From Carallia brachiata (lineage: Eukaryota; Streptophyta; Magnoliopsida; Malpighiales; Rhizophoraceae): a stretch of 64,000 bases of DNA. Position 1 is the stretch's first letter, and each line of letters starts with the position of its first letter. The notes beneath the pieces were generated by a model. It worked only from the letters and a program-made list of their open reading frames with translations. It did not search any database and was not told the origin of the DNA. The stretch lies in the NCBI GenBank assembly GCA_021464245.1, contig JADCRB010000004.1, forward strand, positions 2,103,103 through 2,167,102, given 5' to 3'. A program made the position numbers and the translations under genes. Shown one piece after another: positions 13,180 through 25,608 of the stretch.

Positions 13180-13375
13180 AGTTTTTGCACTAAAATTACT
13201 GGTTTAAACCCTCCCTGGCTACAGCATTGTTGTGAGAATCAAACTGGACCAGCTGTAGGATTGGAAAAACCAGTAACCGGTCCTACATCTGGTTTGATTC
13301 AACCATAAAACTGTCAAAAGTCAAAACAGGTCAAAAACAAGTCAGAGCCCGGGTTCAACCTAGTAAAAAAAAAAA
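13180..13375. repeat. Possible MITE-like remnant in CBL10 pseudogene intron
   Basis: A GC-richer patch holds a short imperfect inverted repeat: GAATCAAACTGGACCAGCTG near 13237 against TCCTACATCTGGTTTGATTC ending near 13300. It closes with CCCGGGTTCAACC and an A tract. I recognise the style of dispersed plant repeats but cannot name a family. Confidence 0.3.
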
Positions 13376-14734
13376 AAACAATCTTGTTAGTGTTCTAACC
13401 ATTGTTAACTTAAAAATACCAAAAATTATAACTTGAAGCCTAAAATACCAAAGATAGTGAGTTGGCCTGGAAAAGCATAACATACATGAAATTTTTACTA
13501 AGAAAGACAGAAAGCCCACACACACACAACGTACACCCTGCCAGGCAACCCTTTATCAGTCTTATGCATGAAGTAGCTAGAAATATCTAAATTAGTTAAC
13601 ACCATTTGCAAGCAATTCAAAGCTCAGTTGAATGGTTGCAATCCCTATGTAGTAGCCCTGTCAAACAAATGAAAGTGAAAACAGAACCTATATCTGCATT
13701 CTAGTGTCAGTTGAAATCCTTGATTGCTCAGTGCCCCTCCTTCGGAAAAGCATTCAAACTTCCATGCTCTGCTCCTCTTAAGGAAAGCATTGAAGCTTTT
13801 ATGCTCTCTTCCAAAAATAAAGATATCCCGGATACACAAAATCGCAACACACTTAAAAACTCAAACCAGAAGGCCAAGATAGCCAATTTATCTCAAGAAT
13901 CAGAATACCTTATGAATCAACCCGTCATCAATAATCGAACTGCTCAACTTCTTCAACAGCTCATACAAAGCCTCCACTTCATTGACAGAAACTGCATAAT
14001 CACCCATCAAATCAAGAATACTCAAAATTAGCCACTCCCCATCAAAACAAAGCAGTCAGATTTATCACACGCAAATGCACACAAGCATTCTTGCCAAAAA
14101 AAAAAAAAACATAACCCTTCAGACAACTGCCAAATCACACTCCTACAACAACATTATTATTATTATTATTTTTTTTTTTTTGTAACAATACAGCGTAACA
14201 GCAACAAAAGCAAGACAGAGACACAAGAGAGAGTTACATAGGGTTTCGTCGGCGAGGCGAGCTAGATCTTTGACATTCTTGGAAATTGTTTTCCGATGAC
14301 GACGAGGCCGGCACTAGAAGGAATCGCCGACGGCGAATATTAAAACCTCCAATATCGCTACGAAAGGTATAAACGCCGAGCACAAATCCGCTCTCCAAGC
14401 GTCCAAGAGCTCGATCTCTGCCACCCCCACCAAATCCCCCAAAAAAAACACCGTACAAATTATTATATAATGCACCCAAAAATTAAACCAACCCCAATTA
14501 TAATCAAACCAAACCCGGAAAAAAAAAAAGAACAAATATTAATTAACGAATGCAAATAGTTACACCGAAAACACGCATTAAAAATTAAGGAAAAAAAGAG
14601 AAGAAGAGAAAGAAGGAGAAGGAGGGGGAATGAATATACAGTGTTCCGGTCCATGATTGCCTGAAGAGACCATTCATTGAGACTAATTTTGTTTTCCCTC
14701 CGTCCTCCGCTTTCGGTGCGTTTGGAGCGAGAGT

Positions 14735-15010
14735 AAAGGTGAAAAAAAAAGAAAGGAAAGAAAAAGAAAGTGTAGATTAAATAACGTCATTTTAAATAAC
14801 AGAAAAAATTAAAAAGAAATGAAGTATGATAAAAAAAAATATAAATAATAATTTGTGAGAGAAAAAATAATAAAGAAAATAAAATTATTTAAAGTGGTGT
14901 AAAAAGTTAGGAGAAAAAGAGTATGATGAAAGAAAAAATTGGTAATAATTTGTGAAAGAAAATACGGTAAATAAGATAAAATTATTTGGAGTAATATAAA
15001 AAATTAAAAT
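14735..15010 (-). repeat. Dispersed purine/pyrimidine repeat family, copy 1
   Basis: A purine-rich tract made of imperfect units carrying AATAATTTGTGAGAGAAAA and AAAATTATTTGGAGT-like blocks. The reverse complement matches the 16.1, 56.0 and 62.1 kb tracts. It lies just upstream of the CBL10-like pseudogene. Confidence 0.6.
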
Positions 15011-15844
15011 ATATATATATATATATAATTTTTATTTTTATAAAACAAATAAGTCTTTTATGTCAAAATTTGACCAAAAACAAAACAGAGAGAAAGAGAG
15101 AGAAAAAAATTGAACGGACAACACTGCAAACCGGATTTTGGATGAAGGGCAGACGTTTCTAGTAGCTTTTTTTATTTTTTCCACGGGAGGCTGGTTTTTC
15201 GATTATTCATTTTTTGCGTTTTTTTTATTTATTTAAAAATTTATTAGATCATAATTTTTTTTATTTTTATAAATCTTATATTTTATTATTTCAAAATTAA
15301 AATTTAAAATTTAAAATTTTTATAATAAAAATCTAAGCTTTAGTTATTGAGATGCACTTAATAGGGTATTTTTTGTATCATGCTCAAATGTTAATAACGT
15401 TTTAATTGCAAGTGACTCAGGTAGATTTTTGCTGTCGATGCTCTGATTGCATGGATGGAAAATGTTATTATAGAGAAATTTAGGTGTTTTGTAATTTTTA
15501 TTTATGTTTTTTTAATTTTTTTATTAATAATTTTAAATTATATGCCTTTATTTTATTAATTTTTTATTTTAAATAAATTATATTTATTATTTATTGTTAA
15601 AATTATAAATGAATTATATTTTATAAAATTAATTTAAAATTTTTTAAATTTAAATATTATTTTTTTCACATAATGCATGAGAGATATTTTTGACTGCAAA
15701 AAGACAGAATTTGATGTGTTAAATGTCGTCATAGTGCATTTAATAAATGTACGATAGTGTGTTAAAAAAAAAATGCATGTTAGCTGGGGCCGTACATAAT
15801 TTTTTTATTAAAAAAGACAAATTTGATGTGTCAAATCATGACGC

Positions 15845-16345
15845 GAGAAGTTGATAAGAATAAAAATTATAAGAAAAAAATTATTTTAATAAATAAAAAA
15901 TAAGTGAGAAGTAAATGATTGAAAAGAAAATTAAAAAAATTAAGATGTGAGAAAAAAATTATTTAAATAGATATAAATTAGATAAAAAAGAAAATGATGC
16001 TAAAGAATTTTAAATAGTATTTCTATTTCTATTCCAATTCTTTCCTCCATTTTTTTAAGAAAATAAACACTTATACTGTGTTTGGTTTAATGAAAAATAA
16101 ATAAATAAATAACTTAAAATCAAAATATATCATTATTATTGTACTAATTTTTAATTTTTTTTCATAATTTTTTTATTAATTCAAATAAATAATTTTTATT
16201 TTTTCTCTCACAAATTATTATTTATTTTCTTTCTCATAATTTTATCATCATTTTCTTTCTCACAACTTTTTATCAATCGAAATAATTTTATTTTTTCATA
16301 ATTTTTATTTTCACAATTTTCTATCAATTCAAATACAATATTAAA
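15845..16345 (+). repeat. Dispersed purine/pyrimidine repeat family, copy 2
   Basis: A purine-rich arm (15845-16010) is followed near 16078 by CTGTGTTTGG and a pyrimidine-rich arm with TCTCTCACAAATTATTATTT, TTTCTTTCTCATAATTTTAT and ATCAATTCAAAT blocks. The paired purine and pyrimidine arms could fold back. Confidence 0.55.
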
Positions 16346-19269
16346 AAATAATAATAGTGTTTTTTTAATATTGAAATAATTAATAGTATATCTATTAAAT
16401 ATTCGTAATGAGAGAGGTGGCCACTACAAAAATACCGCACAAAATGCAAAGAATCAAAAAGAAATCTCCCAACCTCTCTCAAAAAACCATAGTCCTTGTA
16501 CCATCCAAGCAACCCTAGATTATATGTTTAAATCTTTGCCAAGACATTTAATAAAGTTAAATTCTACGTCTAACTTAGTACAAATTTAAGAAAATTTAAT
16601 AAAATTTTACTGTAAATATCGTAGAGTTTGTTTATTCATAAATTCGACGTAGAGATTCTCACATACTACTCATACTCTCTTGTTTCATTCAGATCAAAAT
16701 ATAATAATAATAATAATAATAATAACAAATGAATATGATAGTCTTAGAAAATCTTGAGTATAAACAATCCAGTGTAATTTTAGAGAGAGATAAGTCTCAA
16801 ACTTTATATCTCTTACTTGTTAAGTTCCTCTCTCATATCAACTGAATTGAAAAAAAATCAATTCGTCTTAGAAGCATGACAATAAATTCAAATTTTTGTA
16901 AACCCAAAAAAAAAAATAAATTCAAATTTTTAGTAAATAAGATATCAATTGAACGTATTTTTGAAGATAAAAAGTTATTAAACATTTTAGACAATTTTCG
17001 AGTCGGGATAATCTCAAATTCAAATTTAAATTTTATCATTTTTCAATGATAATTTTATATTTTGACTCAAAATAAATGAAAAAGATAATCTTATATTTTT
17101 TTGGCAACAAAATAAAATAAAATAGGATAATATATTATTTTTTGTTATATTTTAGATTTATAGCTCTTAATTATTTTTTATGTGAGTCTTTCAGCAGTTT
17201 TTAGTCAAACTATTCGAGCTCTCTTGACCGCATGATAAACACCATAAATTAGCAAAAAAAAAAAAAGGAAAACATAGATAACAACATAAGATGAGAGATA
17301 TGAAAACATAAAAAAAAATACTGTAAAACTCAAAAAAAGGAATAAAGATAAATATTACGAAAATTTTTTCACAAAATTTTATGAAAAATTTTTAAATTTT
17401 AATGTAACACTAAATTTTCTTAATATATGTTAAACAAAATTATCAAAAACCCATCGCCACATCAACAAAAAAAAATTAAAGAATCGTGAAAAGAAATTTG
17501 TGCTATATATCACTCATAAAAAAAAAACCAAAAAAAGTAGTCTGAAAAACAAAAATATAAAAGACCATAAATATTAAAAAAAAAAATTGCTAGCGACAGT
17601 CCCTCTTATCTTTTTTTTTTTTATAAACACTCATACCTAACATATATTGATTAACTATTAAAAAATTAAAAATCAAATATATTACAAAAAAAATTCTGGA
17701 CGAGCTTGAAGACATGGTTCGAAGCGTCCAGAATTGATTAATTTCGATGGATTAAATGCATCAAGTAAATGGGGTAGCTCTCCATTATCAATGCTTCTGC
17801 ATGTGTCGCTTGAATATTCTGAAGAATTCACATCTTGTTTCCGTTGGAGTGTCAGGTGCTCATACGGAACATCAACTGTTGGTTTTAACTTTTATATAAC
17901 TTTCCTTTTTCACTAGGATGTCTAATTGTGTGTCCAAATTTGTGCGTTACATTGTCATTATGACAGTTAATCGTAGTGAAAACTGGATCCATTACGTCAA
18001 CAAAATAATAGCAATCCCAATTTGGAAGATAAGAATTAAGAACTCTTGCTGTAATTAGGGTAGCTTATAATCTGTAATTAGTTTAGTTACCCGCATTATG
18101 CGCATATAATTTTGTACAATTGTTTTGTTTTAAAAAAAATTTATTACAAAAAATGAGATTAAATAATAAAGAAAATTATTTTTGTCAAAATAGCAGGACC
18201 AAAATTTACGTTTGGAGAAGAAATTATAAGTTAGTTCTGATCATTTGTCAATCTCAATCTCAACCAAGAAGGAAAATGTTTGTCCTTATTTGTCTATCAT
18301 CGATGTCAACTTGAACCATTTTTCTTTCAGCCTTCACAATAACCTCATCGTGTTGTCTTCAAAAAGCCTCTTTATAATTGTAGTCCTTCAATTTTGTCAT
18401 GATCAAAACTAATAATATTTCTCAAGGAGTCAAGAAATTTTTTTTTTTTTAAAGAAAAAACTTACTTTCAAAAGAAAATTTATGTATGGATTAATTAAAG
18501 AAGAAAATAAATATAAAATAAGAAAAAGTCATTACCATCCAAAAAAAATCATAATATGGTTCATATTAAGTTTCAAATTTGTGATAAACCTGCAAAGAGA
18601 CAATCATGATCGTTTTTTTTTTAGCTTACAATAGTAATCGTTAACAATAAAAGAATCCTTAAAATTAGATTGATACGTAAAAATTAATGACTAAAATACT
18701 AATAGATACAAATCAAGTTGAAGATTTTTCCTCCTCTTATCGAAATCTCCTGTGTCACTTTAAAGATCTAAAAATTTTGGGCCAAAGGCAAAAAAAAAAT
18801 GGGACAAGGAATCTACTCACAAGCATGAAAGATGAACCTATTATGACTTGGTTTGGTGTTGATTTGACTGTCCAAAATGAACGAAGTTTTGCTTCTAGAG
18901 TGAAAGAAGAGCTTGCTCACTTTAGTTATGCATATCAGGCCGACTAAGAACTTCAAAAGGCAACAACAGCTCCTCCGAGATGTGCGTTGCTCGGACAAAA
19001 ACAACCAAAAATCAAAGAGATGGAATGGGCTGTCGAAAAATCAAAAGAATAAATAGCAATGTTCAATTGGGCGGAGAAAAACAAAAATGTATTAGAAAAT
19101 ATACAATAGATATATAATTAAAGATAGAACAGTAGATTGGGCGAGTTATGGAATCAAAAACTTTTCCTTTTTTGGATGAGTTACTTCTTTCATGTCCGTC
19201 AGATTTTGCTCTAGTTCTGGATGGTGGTTCTTGTTTTCTTTTACCAGATGATCCAAGTTGCTCTCCTCT

Positions 19270-19800
19270 TCCACTAGTTGGATGGAACAAGCCGCCGCAT
19301 GAGTAGATAAAAGTTAACATTGATGGTAGTGCTCAGGCTAATCCTGCCATTGTTGGTTATGACGAATTGTTGCGTGATGAGAATAGTAAGTAATTGGCGA
19401 GTTTTATGGTTTCAGTTAGAAGTACATCTAATATGATGGTGTGGAGCTATTGGGAATTCGAAAAGGGATTGAATTAGCTTGGGAGCTCAATTTTAGGATG
19501 GTGGTGTTGAAGTTGGATTCACAGGAAGTCTTAAATCTGTGTAAAGGCAATATTTCTTCTTCCCGTCCTCTTGCTACGTTGGTTAAAGATATACAATATC
19601 TGAGACACATGGACTAGAGAGTTGATTTTCAGTATATCCTTCGTGAAGGAAATTACTATGCCAATGTTTTGGCCAAGATGGGAGCAAATTGCACTTATGA
19701 GGACATTCGTTTAGAACTTCCTCATGTTAGATTACTTTTTTTGCTTGATAGTGACAACTTAGAGGTTACTTATTTGAGGTTTTAGTTTGTTTTCTTCTCT
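19270..19800 (+). pseudogene. Decayed LINE-type RNase H domain fragment
   Basis: On the plus strand, WNKPPHE-stop-IKVNIDGSAQANP runs into YDELLRDENS. After a frameshift near 19440 come VELLGIRKGIELAWELNFR, VVLKLDSQEVLNLC and REGNYYANVLAKMGANC. This is the layout of the plant RNase H-like domain found at the C-terminus of many non-LTR retrotransposons: the DGS aspartate, the VE glutamate, the LDS aspartate, and AN-LAK in the last helix. At least three in-frame stops and one frameshift show it is dead. It ends before an A-rich stretch near 19820, as a LINE 3' end would. No reverse transcriptase was found upstream. Confidence 0.75.
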
Positions 19801-21480
19801 TCTTTTGCCGATGTACCCAAAAAAAATATATTAAGAGAGTTAAGAGATTCGAAAATTTTGGGCTTTTTTTTTTTTTTTTTTCATATGCCTCTTCCTTTAC
19901 CAAATATTTATCAAAATATGAAGTGGCCTATTGAGGAGTAAAATAATTTAGTAACGGTTGAACTTCTTTTTCTATTTTGCATAAAATATAGAAGGATAAA
20001 TGTTTTTTCGGAGGAAAAATCAAAAGATAATATAAGGGATCAAATGACTCAAAGATATGGAGAATACCTCTTTCGATGAGTTAAAAAAGAGAGAGATGGA
20101 AGGATAAACTTTTTTGGGAAAAAAAAAATTAAAGGATAAAAGAAAGCTCCACCACAAGATTATGAAGAAAACCTTACAAAATGAGCGAGTAGAGAGAATA
20201 GATATGACACGAAGCATGCAAATGTCATAAGTTTAGTACATATACAGATAGACGAGTTATCCTTTTTAATACTAGAAACATAAAGCAAGATTTTTTTTTT
20301 AAGGTTTACAATTTATCTCACTAATTTGTAGAGGTTAAACATATGAAGTACGGCAAAAGAAAAGTATCCTGACCCGAGGAAAATAAATTAGATAAGTTTA
20401 CCTCGGAAAGAAAAAAAAAAAAAAAAAGAGGCATTAAGCATTTCACATGTAATTTGGTATAAATTTTCTGGCTAGGCTAACAAGGTTTTTATACTCGTTA
20501 ATGGAAACATCCCAAGGCAAAACACAGAAAGGCGGGGAACAAAAAGAAAACCAAAAGGACAATTTTGAAATTAAAATGAATTACTAGTAATTGCTTGAAA
20601 TAAATTACTTTTTTTTCCCTCAAAAAGAAAAAAAGAAATGAATTACTTTTTTTAATGAAGATTACAGTATAATTATTTATTTTTATAAATTTATGTTTAT
20701 TTACAAAATTAAAATTTGAGATTTTAAAATAAATATCTAAGTTTTAAATTACTTAAATGTCTCTTAAAAGCTGAATTATTTTACAAATCATTACATAAAT
20801 TAAATTCATTAGGCTAAAAATTATTACAGGCAAACGGACTCAATTAAGTTGAATATAAGCTCATTTTAATTTCCCTTTTTCTTATTATATGAGAAGTTGA
20901 AAAGTTAAAGAATTAGAATAAAACGACAAAAAAAAAATCAACGAACGTTAAATTTTGAATCTTTTATATATATTAATTAATTATTGCACATATAGCTCGA
21001 AAATTAATAACCGAAAAAATAAATAAACAAATCAATATCCCATTCTCACCAGTACTTAAATCGCGATGCAGGCTGGCAGCAGGACACTGGGAGTTGAAAT
21101 TTATTATGTAAAATATGAATAAATGTTTTTAGATTGGTAATTTTTGTGTTGAATTATATGTTAAATAAAATTAAAATTATTATTTTTAAAATTAAAAGTA
21201 ATATTTTTAAATCAGTTGTTATTTTTATATTTTAAAAATATCAATAACAATTTTAAAAATAACAGTTACGGTTTCGTATGTTATAAAATTTTAGAATAAA
21301 AATCTCAAGACACGTAATCACACTCTTAAAATATAACTTACCAAATCTAACCAAATAACAATTTTAAAAAAGCAATCATCATTTTGCTCTAATTAATTTT
21401 ATTACGACTGCAAGTTGACTGCTTCTCCTCCTAAACGGCCTTCTCGCTTACTCTCTTCACCAACTGCTCCACTTATAAAA

Positions 21481-21604
21481 CTAAAGACTCCGAATCTCTC
21501 TGCTTCTCTCCTTCTCTTCTCCTTTTCTCTCTTTCTTTCTCTTTTTCTTTTTCGTTTTTTTCCTTTCTCTTCTCTCTCTCTCTCTCTATAATATAAATCC
21601 GGCA
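21481..21604 (+). promoter_or_regulatory. Pyrimidine-rich leader of the KEA gene
   Basis: About 120 bp of CT-rich sequence ends in a short (TC)n run and ATAATATAAATCCGGCA just before the ATG at 21605. It is a likely 5' UTR; the transcription start is not determined. Confidence 0.5.
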
Positions 21605-24600
21605 ATGTGGAGCGGACGAGTATTGCTTTACGAGCTCGTTCTGTTCATAATCTGCTTCTCATGGCTATCGTTCGGGCTCGACGTCGTCGGGCCAGATCGG
21701 CTCGACCTCGCCGGAAACACGTCCGCCACAAACACCTCCCTCTCTAAACCTAGCAGCTTTGCCGACATCATCGATAAAGCTCTCGAGAAGGAGTTCACCG
21801 AGAACGACCAGAACGAAGGTTCATTTCTCGCTCTGCTTATTTCCGCAATTTTTTTAGGGTTATACGGCCGGCCGCGTCGAACTTTTAATGTGTTATAGTG
21901 TATGCCGAGAATTTGTTGTGCTTTGGCGGGAATGGCGATTAGGTTTTGCGTGTTAATCCCGCGTGATATCACATTTCAGCTCGTGTTTTAGTGATGACTG
22001 ATGTGTGTTTAGGTTGGATCTTCATTTTCTGGAAATGTGTTTTGGTTTTGTCTTGCTTGATTTACCGCAACCAGAACCTTGGCTTTAAGATCTGAGAGAC
22101 TTACGGGGATGCCGTTGGAGAGATTTGGAGTGTTGGAGTGCTTTGGTGCTAATTCTCTGTTTCTGCTTAGGCAAATCTTCTAAATCTGGCGATTATGCAA
22201 AATGAAGCTCTAGTTCTGCTTTGGAATTAAAGTTTCTCTAAGATTGCTTGGTTCGGTAGAAATATTAGGAAATACAGCTTCTGTTGAAACTCGTTGATGA
22301 ATGCTGCCGTGGCAGAGTACGGTGCATTTGTTGAGAATATTGATTTCCCTTTTGTTTGTTGTTCTACCACTAGACTGATGATTGTTAGGTAGATAACAAT
22401 GATGTCATGTGCTCGTGACGAGTTACCCATGCTACTGTTGATTTCTGTCTATCTTTTAGATTATGAACCTCAGAATTATCGCATCTTTTTAGATTCTGAG
22501 TATTGAATGATTATCGTTCGCAGCAACTGATGCTGGGAGCTTCAACAACAGCGTAGCGGAACAACAGGTTGGTTTCCATGTCTTTTCGGAATCTAGAAAT
22601 TAGTATATTGGGTTACTAGTTTATACTTTATGGTTGCGAGAGGAGTGTGATGGAATGGTTAGCAATGGTAACGGTTATTGTGTCTGACTAATTTTGTATA
22701 CTAACTGTAGTTGTCTTTGGGTGTAATGAAGCAACTACATCGATCCGTAGTCTTTTCATTTGTGCTTGAGTAATTCATTGCTAGTTTATTGTTTTTAATC
22801 TGGGATACTTGCAAGTTCTATTTTGGTGAGATATGCTGGCAATGGTGCCACGTTTTTTACTTGTGTGATATTTCCATTGTTTGCGGACTGCAAATTTGAT
22901 CTGCTTGTGTTAATGGAAAAGTATGTTTGAGTTCAATTTTCTTATTTTTATTCATGTTTGAGTGAACTAGAGCACATAGTTTCTTTCTATCCAGAAGTTT
23001 TTGCTGAACAAATATTGTTATTACTTTTTCTGTTGCTCAGGCAGTTCTAGAAACTGTTGCCAGAGTAAAACCAAAGAAAAATGACACCAAAGAGGAAAAG
23101 TAAGCTTCATCTTATGAACAATTGTCTTTTCGTTTTATTTTCTTGGTATGTTGCTTTCTTTTGTGGTTGTACTTTTGGAACACAAAGTTACACTGTATCT
23201 TTTAATGCGTTCTTTTTTTCTATTTCTCATTTTAGGCCATTTAAAATTCATGACGTTTTCAATTTGGACAATGACAATAGAGTTGAAGAAACCCCAATGC
23301 TGATAGATCGCAAGGTATGGTTACTTTATAAGAAGCCTGTTTATTTTGGGAGATATCTCTGTAGCAATAATTGTTGAAATTTTTCTTTGTTTCTTTTTTC
23401 AGGACAATGTCTTTATCATTTCTAATTTTAAATCAAAATATCCTGTCCTGCAGCTGGACCTAAGGTGAGCTCACTAATTTTCTATGTTTTCAATCGAATA
23501 TTTCTGTGTACTCAGCTGGCAAGCTGATCTGAGATTATTTATTCATTGCTTTGTAGATTGATATCAGATTTGGTTGTCGTCATTGTGTCTGCAACTTGCG
23601 GTGGCATTGCATTTGCTTGTGCTGGACAGCCGGTCTGATTATACTTGATTTAAGCTTAGTTCATGGCGCACTGAAATGTTAAAATGTGATTTATTATCTG
23701 AGTGTTATCCCCTAATTTATTGTTCACATGTCCTCTTTTTCATATGTTGCAATTTCCAATACTGAAATCTTGCAGGTAATTACTGGCTATTTGCTAGCTG
23801 GATCAGTTATTGGACCTGGAGGGTTTAGCTTTGTTAGTGAGATGGTGCAAGTAAGTGGATTTGTTCATTATAGAGCATTCAGATTCCTTTTTTAAATTCT
23901 TAATTTTTCTGAAGACATTCTAGATATTTCTTTGCATGCCTTGGTGATCTTGAAATTTTTACTGAATAAGCACTTAATGAATTGTGCTGATGAAATCTTT
24001 ATTCAAGTATAACCCATTGATAATCAGTATACTTCTAGTACTTCCTAAGAAAATTTAAAAACTATGCCTGTTTTAAGTTACTTGTATTCGGCTTAATGAA
24101 GGATAATCCTTGTTGCAACAATAAGATTATTCCGTTGTGACATGGAGGTTACAAGTTCTAATCATTGTAATACTTTCTTTGTGAAAACAAAGGTAAGGCT
24201 GCATACACTGACCCTTCCTGAACCACATCTGGATGCCTCGTGCACTTGGACACCCTTTGTTATTTGCATTTGGCTTAACGTTATAAAAAGATGGTGCTCC
24301 CTAAATGCAATAGTTTGGAGCATCAAGTAGTTTGAGGCTTTGAGCCGTCAAAAAGTACAATGGTTGACTTTTGCTGTAATAGGACCTGAAAATAGTATCA
24401 TCTCTCTTATAATCTTTGCTAGATCCTGAGCAGACAGATGGTGATTTTCTCAACCATATTTGCAAATTCATAGTTTGAAACGTTTTCTTCCTGATGGAGC
24501 ATACTGTTCTTTAGTTTTGTATACTTGTTACAATCTTCTTTCACATGCTTATATGGCTAGGTGGAGACAGTGGCTCAGTTTGGTGTTATTTTTCTTCTTT

Positions 24601-25572
24601 TTGCATTGGGCCTGGAGTTCTCGACAGCAAAAGTTTGTTCCTTGTACTCTCCTTGTATCTTATTATGAACTGTACTAGTTAAAATAATGAATCAAATTCC
24701 GTTTCTGAATTTCAGCTGCGAGTTGTTCGAGCAGTTGCTGTTCTAGGAGGCCTGCTCCAAATTTTTTTATTCATGTTTCTATGTGGAGTTACTGTTATGG
24801 TATGTTTATTAATGCTTTCAGAAATTCTATATACAGGTAATTTTTGTTAAGTTGTCTGTTGACCTTGAAAACACATTTAGGGGCAAGAATAGTTGTGTTT
24901 TTATTGGATCGTGAGGAAGAAATACTGCACATTGCTTGACTATTGGACGTAAAATTATAAGTGGACTGGATAGGCCGTTTGATTAATTTTTTCTTTTTAC
25001 TTAGATCAGCCTTTTTAAGAGTATCATATTTTTTAAGTAATCAGATTGTCTTGATGAAGTAACCTTTTTTTTTTTTGTTTTTAAAATTTGGAATTCTATG
25101 CCTATTTGATCACATGATCAATTTGTATTGTGTACTATATGCTACGCATAACGATTCCATTTTGAATCAGTTGTTTGCTTAATGATGAGATCATAGCTTA
25201 AAGTTGACAAGACAGATTGTTAATTCCTACTAGTAATTTATATAGTATTTGCAACTTGATATCATGTAAACATGGATGTTGGCCTTTACATGATTACAGT
25301 GGCTTGGCTTTGAACTAAATTGTGATTTATATGCATCTGCATGCTGCACAATTGTGTAGCTGCTAAGCCATGGGTTTCATGCAAAGCAAATTATATTTGA
25401 ATTTGTTGAGAATGCACAAATGTATGTCATGTTTCACAACCCTTATTTCTGTGGTTCTGATAATCCGTATTTGTAGTTATGTGGTGGCAAGCCATCAGAG
25501 GGAGTATTTGTTGGCGCATTCCTGTCAATGTCTTCTACAGCTGTGGTAAAACTGCAGTAAATAATTTGCATG

Positions 25573-25608
<36 letters not shown>

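Larger units (their letters stand above)
11391..14430 (-). pseudogene. CBL10-type calcineurin B-like Ca2+ sensor, broken copy
   Basis: Minus-strand exon relics: about 14430-14238, 13991-13909, 12837-12778, 12252-12140, 12050-11998, 11895-11815, 11723-11614, 11445-11391 (TGA at 11391). They read in CBL10 order: the hydrophobic CBL10 N-terminus (AFIPFVAILEVLIFAVGDSF), [91 protein letters not shown], and the tail SPSFIFNTKVED. Lesions: an in-frame TAG at 14314-14316; a 4-bp tandem duplication at 12150-12157 that shifts the frame (exon 113 nt where 109 fits the phases); and in EF-hand 4 a lost codon plus an in-frame TAA at 11676-11678. A convincing start exon was not found; an ATG at 14654 is a candidate. 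In Arabidopsis, CBL10 recruits SOS2-type kinases for salt tolerance. An intact paralogue elsewhere in the genome is likely. Confidence 0.85.
14660..21480. other. Long AT-rich intergenic region, no intact gene
   Basis: About 6.8 kb dominated by A/T runs. It contains two copies of the dispersed purine/pyrimidine repeat, an (ATA)n run near 16705 and a decayed RNase H fragment at 19270-19785. The open frame at 18687-18947 (86 codons) next to that fragment has no motif I recognise. Confidence 0.7.

Noticed and set aside
14463..14654. Minus-strand Leu-rich open frame starting MDRNTVYSF
   Set aside because: It is driven by GA/CT-rich sequence. At most its first codons might be a start exon of the CBL10-like locus; the remainder has no similarity to the family.
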